Origin: Sphingomonas sp. NBWT7
GTDB taxonomy: Bacteria; Pseudomonadota; Alphaproteobacteria; Sphingomonadales; Sphingomonadaceae
Reading direction: 5' to 3'
DNA: 64,000 bases
NCBI RefSeq assembly: GCF_014217605.1
Contig: NZ_CP043639.1
Span: 2,441,501-2,505,500, forward strand
A program made the translations under genes and the position numbers. Positions within the stretch are counted from its first letter, which is position 1; each line of letters begins with the position of its first letter. Below, in pieces: positions 59,404 to 64,000 of the stretch. The notes beneath the pieces were generated by a model that was given only the letters and a program-made list of their open reading frames with translations, did no database searches and had not been told where the DNA came from.

Positions 59404-59862
59404 ATGCGAATCGCCATCGCCTCTGATCACGCCGCCGTCGCGTTAAAGGCGACGCTCGCCGCGTGGCTGCGCGACGCCGGCCACGACGTCACCGATCTTG
59501 GCCCCGCGACCGACGCGCGCGTCGACTATCCCGATTACGGCTACCGGCTCGCCCAGGCGATCGCCGGTGGCAGCGCGGCGCGCGGCATCGCGCTGTGCGG
59601 CTCGGGCATCGGCATCTCGATCGCAGTGAACCGCCACCCCGCCGCGCGCTGCGCACTCGTCGCCGAGCCGCTGTCCGCCGCCCTCGCGCGCGAGCACAAC
59701 GACGCCAACGTCCTCGCGCTCGGCGCGCGCCTCGTCGGCGAGGACATGGCCAAGGCCTGTATCACCGCCTTCCTCACCACCGCCTTTGCCGGCGGCCGCC
59801 ACGCCGCGCGCGTCGACAAGCTCGCCGCGCCGAACCTCCGTTCCGAAAGGGAGCCCGCATGA
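59404..59862 (+). CDS. rpiB: Ribose 5-phosphate isomerase B
   Basis: 152 residues. RpiB/LacAB family: [16 protein letters not shown] (D8-H9 phosphate/substrate residues), catalytic C65 in [17 protein letters not shown], and [16 protein letters not shown]. Interconverts ribose 5-phosphate and ribulose 5-phosphate. It overlaps glyA by four bases; the rpiB-glyA-nrdR order is common in alphaproteobacteria. Confidence 0.96.
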   Translation: MRIAIASDHAAVALKATLAAWLRDAGHDVTDLGPATDARVDYPDYGYRLAQAIAGGSAARGIALCGSGIGISIAVNRHPAARCALVAEPLSAALAREHNDANVLALGARLVGEDMAKACITAFLTTAFAGGRHAARVDKLAAPNLRSEREPA

Positions 59863-61166
59863 GCACCAACCCCGCCGTCCTCACCGATGTGCAGCCCGAC
59901 GGCTTCTTCACGCGCGGCCTCGCCGATGCCGATCCCGCGGTGTTCGGCGGCGTCGCGCAGGAATTGGAGCGCGAGCAGACGCAGATCGAGCTGATCGCGT
60001 CGGAGAACATCGTGTCGAAAGCGGTGCTCGAGGCGCAGGGCTCGGTCTTCACCAACAAATATGCCGAAGGCTATCCAGGCAAGCGCTATTACCAGGGCTG
60101 CCACCCGTCAGACGTCGTCGAGCAGCTCGCGATCGATCGTGCGAAGGAGCTGTTCGGCTGCGGCTTCGCCAACGTCCAGCCGCATTCGGGCGCGCAGGCG
60201 AACGGCGCGGTGATGCTCGCGCTGGTCAAGCCGGGCGAGACGATCATGGGGCTCAGCCTCGACGCCGGCGGCCACCTGACGCACGGCGCGAAGGCGGCGA
60301 TGAGCGGCAAGTGGTTCAACGCCGTGCAGTACGGCGTCACCCCCGACACGCATCTCATCGATTACGACGCGGTCGAGCGGCAGGCGCTGGAGACGAAGCC
60401 CAAGCTGCTGATCACCGGCGGGTCGGCCTATCCACGGCAGATCGATTTCGCCCGCTTCCGCGCGATCGCGGACAAGGTCGGCGCCTATTTCATGGTCGAC
60501 ATGGCACATTTCGCGGGCATCGTCGCGGCGGGGCATCACCCCAGCCCGCTGCCGCACGCGCACGTCGTCACCACCACGACGCACAAGACGCTGCGCGGGC
60601 CGCGCGGCGGCATGGCGCTGACCAATGACGAGGGCATCGCCAAGAAGATCAACTCGGCGGTCTTCCCCGGGCTTCAGGGCGGCCCGCTGATGCACGTCGT
60701 CGCGGCCAAGGCGGTGGCGTTCGGCGAGGCGCTCCAGCCCGAGTTCAAGAGCTACATCGCCGCCGTGGTCGAGAACGCCAAGGTGCTCGCCGCGACGCTC
60801 GCGGAGCGCGGGTGCAACCTCGTCTCGGGCGGCACCGACACCCACCTCGCGCTGGTCGATCTCACCCCGCTCGGCGTCACCGGCAAGGATGCCGACGAGG
60901 CGCTCGAGCGCGCCGGGATCACCTGCAACAAGAACGGCATTCCTAATGATCCGCTGCCGCCGGTGAAGACCAGCGGTATCCGCGTCGGCTCGCCCGCCGG
61001 CACCACGCGCGGCTTCGGCACCGCCGAATTCCGCGAGATCGGCAACATGGTCGCCGACGTGCTCGATGGCCTCGCCAAGAACGGCGAGGCGGGCGACGCA
61101 CAGGTCGAGGCAGCGGTGCGGGAACGAGTCCGCGCGCTGTGCGCTCGTTTCCCGATCTACCAGTAA
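59859..61166 (+). CDS. glyA: Serine hydroxymethyltransferase
   Basis: 435 residues. PLP lysine K243 in [14 protein letters not shown], with [35 protein letters not shown] and [13 protein letters not shown] in the N-terminal domain. Makes glycine and methylene-tetrahydrofolate from serine, the main one-carbon source. Start ATG 59859, coupled to rpiB, with AAGGGAG as ribosome site. Confidence 0.97.
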   Translation: MSTNPAVLTDVQPDGFFTRGLADADPAVFGGVAQELEREQTQIELIASENIVSKAVLEAQGSVFTNKYAEGYPGKRYYQGCHPSDVVEQLAIDRAKELFGCGFANVQPHSGAQANGAVMLALVKPGETIMGLSLDAGGHLTHGAKAAMSGKWFNAVQYGVTPDTHLIDYDAVERQALETKPKLLITGGSAYPRQIDFARFRAIADKVGAYFMVDMAHFAGIVAAGHHPSPLPHAHVVTTTTHKTLRGPRGGMALTNDEGIAKKINSAVFPGLQGGPLMHVVAAKAVAFGEALQPEFKSYIAAVVENAKVLAATLAERGCNLVSGGTDTHLALVDLTPLGVTGKDADEALERAGITCNKNGIPNDPLPPVKTSGIRVGSPAGTTRGFGTAEFREIGNMVADVLDGLAKNGEAGDAQVEAAVRERVRALCARFPIYQ

Positions 61167-61175
61167 GGGAAGAAC

Positions 61176-61352
61176 ATGTCGAAGATCGAAGAAGTCCAGA
61201 ACACCGTCAAGGCGACGCCGGGGCTCGGCAAGAAGATGGCGAAATACGGCGCGATCGGCGCGGTCGTCGCGATCCCCGTGCCGTTCGTTGGTCCGGTGCT
61301 CGGCGCGCTCGTCGGCGCCGGTGTCGCCTACGCCCGCCGCGACAAGATCTGA
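61176..61352 (+). CDS. 58-residue glycine-zipper membrane protein
   Basis: Short frame ATG 61176 (after AAGGGAAGAAC) to TGA 61352. A basic helix (VKATPGLGKKMAKYG) precedes a hydrophobic glycine-rich stretch GAIGAVVAIPVPFVGPVLGALVGAGVAYARR with GxxxG spacing, likely one or two membrane passes. The gap from glyA is only 9 bp, and it sits before nrdR, so it belongs to the same transcript. Family not recognised. Confidence 0.8.
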   Translation: MSKIEEVQNTVKATPGLGKKMAKYGAIGAVVAIPVPFVGPVLGALVGAGVAYARRDKI

Positions 61353-61408
61353 CGGATCGGCGGCACCGCGCCGGATAGCGGTGCCGCCATCGATACGAGA
61401 CGAGACCG

Positions 61409-61870
61409 ATGCGCTGTCCCTTCTGCGGCCATGATGCGAGCCAGGTAAAGGACAGCCGCCCGACCGACGACGGCGCGGCGATCCGCCGCCGTCGCCAGTG
61501 TGAGGGCTGTGCCGCGCGCTTCACCACGTTCGAGCGGATTCAGCTGCGCGAGCTTACCGTCGTCAAGTCGGAGGATCGGCGCGAGCCGTTCGAGCGTGAG
61601 AAGCTGCTCCGCTCGATCGGCATCGCCGCGCGCAAACGCCCGCTCGACGGCATCGCGATCGAACGGCTGGTCAGCGGCATCCAGCGCCAGCTCGAAACCA
61701 GCGGCGAGGCCGAAGTCGCCTCGAAGCGTATCGGCGAAATGGTGATGGACGGACTGAAGGGACTCGATTCGGTCGCCTATATCCGCTTCGCCAGCGTCTA
61801 CCGCGATTTCAGCGAGGCCAAGGATTTCGAGGAATTCGCCGGCAGTGTCGAGGAAGCCGCACGGGGGTAG
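61409..61870 (+). CDS. nrdR: Transcriptional repressor NrdR
   Basis: 153 residues. Zinc ribbon C3-P-F-C6 ... C31-E-G-C34 binds DNA (NrdR boxes), and the ATP-cone ([28 protein letters not shown]) senses dATP/ATP. Represses ribonucleotide reductase genes. No NrdR box was identified in the window. Last gene of the rpiB-glyA-small protein cluster before the GIY-YIG frame. Confidence 0.96.
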   Translation: MRCPFCGHDASQVKDSRPTDDGAAIRRRRQCEGCAARFTTFERIQLRELTVVKSEDRREPFEREKLLRSIGIAARKRPLDGIAIERLVSGIQRQLETSGEAEVASKRIGEMVMDGLKGLDSVAYIRFASVYRDFSEAKDFEEFAGSVEEAARG

Positions 61871-61961
61871 CGCCTCTCCGCCCCCGCCGCCTCCCCACCC
61901 TGCTGGCCCCGAACGGCGTTCGCGCTTGTCGAAGAGGGCTATCGAGCGATAGGCCGCCTGC

Positions 61962-63161
61962 ATGACGTTCTGGGTTTATGTCCTCCGCTGCGCCGACGAC
62001 AGCTACTACACCGGCCACACCGACGATCTCGAACGTCGCGTTGCCCAGCATCAGGCGGGAGAAATCCCCGGCTACACGCAGCAACGTCGCCCAATAACCC
62101 TGATATGGTCACAGGATTTTTCGTCGCGGTCGGAGGCGCTGGAAGCCGAGCGTCAGATCAAGGGCTGGTCGCGGGCCAAGAAGGAGGCACTGTTCGGTTT
62201 CGACTGGGCGACGATCCGTTCACTCGCGAGCCGGGCGCTGCTTCGAGACGGCACTTCGCCCGGGCAAAGCCCAACCTCAGCGCCTCCTCAGCACGAACGG
62301 ATACCAAACACACCCGTTCGTCTTGAGGAGGGACTGAACGCCAACGAAGGCCTGTCTCGAAGCGAAACCTCCGTTCGTCCTGAGGACGTGCTGAGCGCCA
62401 GCGAAGCCCCGTCTCGAAGGACAGCCACGCCCGAAGCGCCACCCCCCGTCATCGTCCTCGTCCGCCCGCAGCTCGGCGAGAATATCGGCAAGGCAGCGCG
62501 CGCGATGCTCAATTTCGGGCTGACCGAGATGCGCCTCGTCGCCCCGCGCGACGGCTGGCCCAATCCCGCCGCCGGCCCCGCGGCGTCGGGCGCCGATATC
62601 GTTCTCGCCAATGCGCAGGTATTCGACACCGTCGCCGACGCCGTCGCCGATTGTCCGCACGTCTATGCCACCACCGTGCGCAAGCGCGGCGTCACCAAGC
62701 TCGTCGTCACGCCCGAGCACGCCGCGCAGGCCATGCGCGCCGCATCAGGCCGCAGCGCGATCCTGTTCGGACCCGAGCGATCGGGGCTCGAAACCGACGA
62801 TGTCGCGCTCGCGCGCACGATCCTGACGGTGCCGATCAATCCCGCGTTCGGCAGCCTCAACCTCGCGCAGGCGGTGATCCTCGTCGCCTACGAATGGTCG
62901 AAAGGCGAAGCGCTCGCCTCGCCGCCGGAAGTCGATCTCGGCGTGCCCGCGCCGCAGGAGGAACTCGAGGGGATGATTGGCCAGCTCGACGCGATGCTCG
63001 TCGCGGCCAACTTCTTCTTTCCGCCCGATCGCACGCCGGCGACGCGGCGGACATTGCGCACGCTGCTCACCAAGCCGGGCTGGACCAGCCAGGAGGTCCG
63101 CACGATGCGCGGCGTGCTTTCCGCCCTCGCCGGCGCCAAGGCGAAGAAGTCGGGCGGATAG
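61962..63161 (+). CDS. Fused frame: GIY-YIG nuclease + repeat-coded linker + TrmJ-type RNA methyltransferase
   Basis: 399 residues in one frame. Residues 1-90 are a compact GIY-YIG domain (FWVYVLRCADDSYYTGHTDD; conserved R and a late E in ALEAERQIKGW). Residues ~94-153 are encoded by repeat DNA (62241-62420) and have low-complexity composition. From ~160 a SpoU/TrmH-fold methyltransferase with a knot signature follows: IVLVRPQLGENIGKAARAML, ILFGPERSGLETDD and SLNLAQAVILVAYEW, which matches TrmJ (2'-O-methylation of tRNA position 32). A GTG at 62388 could start a separate 257-residue TrmJ, but lacks a well-spaced ribosome site. Could be a true fusion or two genes bridged by an insertion. Confidence 0.85.
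   Translation: MTFWVYVLRCADDSYYTGHTDDLERRVAQHQAGEIPGYTQQRRPITLIWSQDFSSRSEALEAERQIKGWSRAKKEALFGFDWATIRSLASRALLRDGTSPGQSPTSAPPQHERIPNTPVRLEEGLNANEGLSRSETSVRPEDVLSASEAPSRRTATPEAPPPVIVLVRPQLGENIGKAARAMLNFGLTEMRLVAPRDGWPNPAAGPAASGADIVLANAQVFDTVADAVADCPHVYATTVRKRGVTKLVVTPEHAAQAMRAASGRSAILFGPERSGLETDDVALARTILTVPINPAFGSLNLAQAVILVAYEWSKGEALASPPEVDLGVPAPQEELEGMIGQLDAMLVAANFFFPPDRTPATRRTLRTLLTKPGWTSQEVRTMRGVLSALAGAKAKKSGG
62241..62420. repeat. Three repeat units inside the GIY-YIG/TrmJ frame
   Basis: One inverted unit (62241-62300, CTTCGAGACG...CACGAACGG) and two direct units (62314-62362 and 62371-62420, each CCGTTCGTC-TGAGGA...TCTCGAAG). They match the element at 25270-25452. The block is exactly 180 bp, a multiple of three, so it keeps the reading frame open for 60 codons. 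Confidence 0.85.
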
Positions 63162-63189
63162 ATTTACGCGGCGCGAACGCCGGCCAATG

Positions 63190-63214
63190 CCAGGGGGGAT
63201 ATCCTCCCCCCTGG
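63190..63214. terminator. Convergent hairpin terminator
   Basis: CCAGGGGGGA (63190-63199) pairs perfectly with TCCCCCCTGG (63205-63214) across a five-base loop. It lies between the ends of the TrmJ-type frame and the convergent small secreted protein, and would serve both. No U-tract on either side. Confidence 0.65.
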
Positions 63215-63221
63215 AAATCAC

Positions 63222-63485
63222 TCAGTTGCTGTCCGAATCGTCGTCGTCTTCGTTGTCGATGATCAGCAGCGCGACGCCGACCACAACGGCAGCGCCGATG
63301 ATCGCCGGGATGATGCTCACGCCGGCAAGGCGATCGGCCTTGGCAGTTGCGGTGCCCGCGCGCGGCGCGTTCGACAGCGAGAGCTTCGAGGCAGCCGTCG
63401 TCGGAGCGACGGGGGCGGCGGTCGCCGCTACCGGCGCCATGGCAATCGAACCGGCAGCCAGGCCGGTCATCAGTTTTGCGATCAT
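63222..63485 (-). CDS. Small exported protein with acidic tail
   Basis: 87 residues from ATG 63485 (GGGAGAAG at ideal spacing; ATG 63500 adds five residues and lacks one). A signal peptide (MTGLAAGSIAMAPVAATAAP), a polar Ala/Thr/Ser segment, a single hydrophobic helix (SIIPAIIGAAVVVGVALLII) and a tail of consecutive Asp/Glu (DNEDDDDSDSN). Probably an envelope protein with the acidic tail outside. Family not recognised. Confidence 0.65.
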   Translation of the reverse strand: MIAKLMTGLAAGSIAMAPVAATAAPVAPTTAASKLSLSNAPRAGTATAKADRLAGVSIIPAIIGAAVVVGVALLIIDNEDDDDSDSN

Positions 63486-63897
63486 TTCAACTTCTCCCAT
63501 TCACGCACACGAAAGTCAGCGTAGCGCCACAACCAGTGACGCACCGATAAGTCTCACAGCTTTATTGATGCAGCGCAATAATCAAGCCGGGCCGGGTATC
63601 GAACCCGGTAGTCGGACCTTTCAAAGCAATCGGCACATACCGCAGCGTCGCGGCTACGCGTGCCCGTCGGCCGGCGGTAGGGTGGCATCGAGGTCGAGGC
63701 GGGGGCGGGGCCGAAGATCAGCGGCAAAGGCGGCCATACACCGCGTCGTGTCTCCGTACGGCGCGCGACGTGTTCCTCAACAAACGCCGGCGTTTGATAT
63801 CGGCCGTACCCACTCTGCTTTTGGGATAATGCTTGTATCGCGAGCGTTAACCTGAAACGCTGAGGATCACCCTCGATGCAGCGCAGGAGTTGTTCAC
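63486..63897. other. Intergenic stretch without a recognised gene
   Basis: About 410 bp. I see no family-like frame. It contains a tRNA T-arm-like hairpin (63592-63608), but no tRNA can be folded around it. The upstream region of the small exported protein and of the frame starting at 63898 should lie here. Confidence 0.5.
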
Positions 63898-64000
63898 ATG
63901 CTGGTACTTGCCGCAATACTTGCTGTCGTCGCACCGGCCGATAATCAGCCGAAGGCAGAGCTGGAATTGAATGCCGCCGATCGTCGCGCGCTGGTGATCG
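63898..64000 (+). CDS. Start of an exported protein, cut by window edge
   Basis: ATG 63898 follows CAGGAG at 8 nt. The first 34 codons give MLVLAAILAVVAPADNQPKA..., a signal peptide with a likely cut after APA, then LELNAADRRALVI. Too little is visible to name a family. Confidence 0.6.
   Translation, partial: MLVLAAILAVVAPADNQPKAELELNAADRRALVI

Noticed and set aside
63592..63608. tRNA T-arm-like hairpin (CCGGG-loop-CCCGG with TTCGATA on the minus strand)
   Set aside because: No acceptor, D-arm or anticodon arm can be folded around it and no CCA follows; probably chance or a decayed fragment.

Overview
The window is GC-rich, gene-dense chromosomal DNA from an alphaproteobacterium, most likely a sphingomonad (Sphingomonas or a close relative). 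The reasons are the gene content (ccdAB, HIG1-type membrane protein, NDUFA9-like reductase, GH108 'secretion activator' lysin, GSCFA protein), an alphaproteobacterial LexA box (GTTC-N7-GTTC), and dispersed 'CCGTTCGTCCTGAG...TCTCGAAG' and 'CGTCATTGCGAGCG' repeats of the kind I associate with sphingomonad genomes. This assignment is inference; there is no rRNA in the window.

Layout. 1-2.1 kb: nitrogen sensing (glnK-amtB behind a near-perfect sigma-54 promoter, plus a DUF2007 protein). 2.2-7.4 kb: a PPOX flavoprotein divergent from a chromosomal ccdAB toxin-antitoxin pair, tldD, an NDUFS6-like zinc finger, an ABC ATPase without a permease beside it and a DUF808 membrane protein. 7.5-14.9 kb: a tight operon (oligopeptidase B, secreted helical protein, DedA, thioesterase), then ppc, an EF-hand lipoprotein and an HNH nuclease on the minus strand. 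15-22.4 kb: a crotonase, gluQ-RS, a HIG1 protein, a cobalamin adenosyltransferase, egtB-egtD (ergothioneine) and kynA-kynU (tryptophan to kynurenine and on). 22.5-25.2 kb: a UDP-sugar epimerase, then a two-gene endolysin/holin cassette with a LexA box in its promoter, then hslV. 25.3-31.3 kb: repeat DNA, a pair of overlapping exported amidohydrolases (the second apparently lacking its metal ligands) and ccmFGH. 31.2-39.9 kb: a GNAT, a GST-P450 pair, an epimerase, a gene-poor patch with one 47-residue membrane protein, a GSCFA-SGNH pair, tRNA-Leu(CAG), an NDUFA9-like gene and uppP. 40-48.3 kb: gltD-gltB and a class A penicillin-binding protein. 48.4-56.3 kb: a flavin reductase and a five-gene CoA-ester catabolic operon behind a palindrome. 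56.4-64 kb: malate synthase G with a CitE-like lyase, rpiB-glyA-(small membrane protein)-nrdR, then one reading frame joining a GIY-YIG nuclease to a TrmJ-type methyltransferase through repeat DNA.

How the genes work together. Nitrogen is taken up and sensed by AmtB-GlnK and assimilated by GltBD. Carbon from CoA esters (49-56 kb operon, GST-P450 pair, crotonase) would yield acetyl-CoA, which malate synthase can return to C4 acids alongside PEP carboxylase. RpiB, GlyA and NrdR connect to pentose, one-carbon and deoxynucleotide supply. CcmFGH and the NDUFA9/NDUFS6-like proteins relate to respiration.

The observations most worth following are the SOS-box-controlled lysis/secretion cassette at 23.6-24.6 kb, the repeat-bridged GIY-YIG/TrmJ frame at 62.0-63.2 kb with its sister repeat at 25.3 kb, the CoA operon whose thiolase-like protein lacks the usual nucleophilic cysteine, and the ccdAB pair with its operator inside the promoter and an atypical CcdB C terminus.
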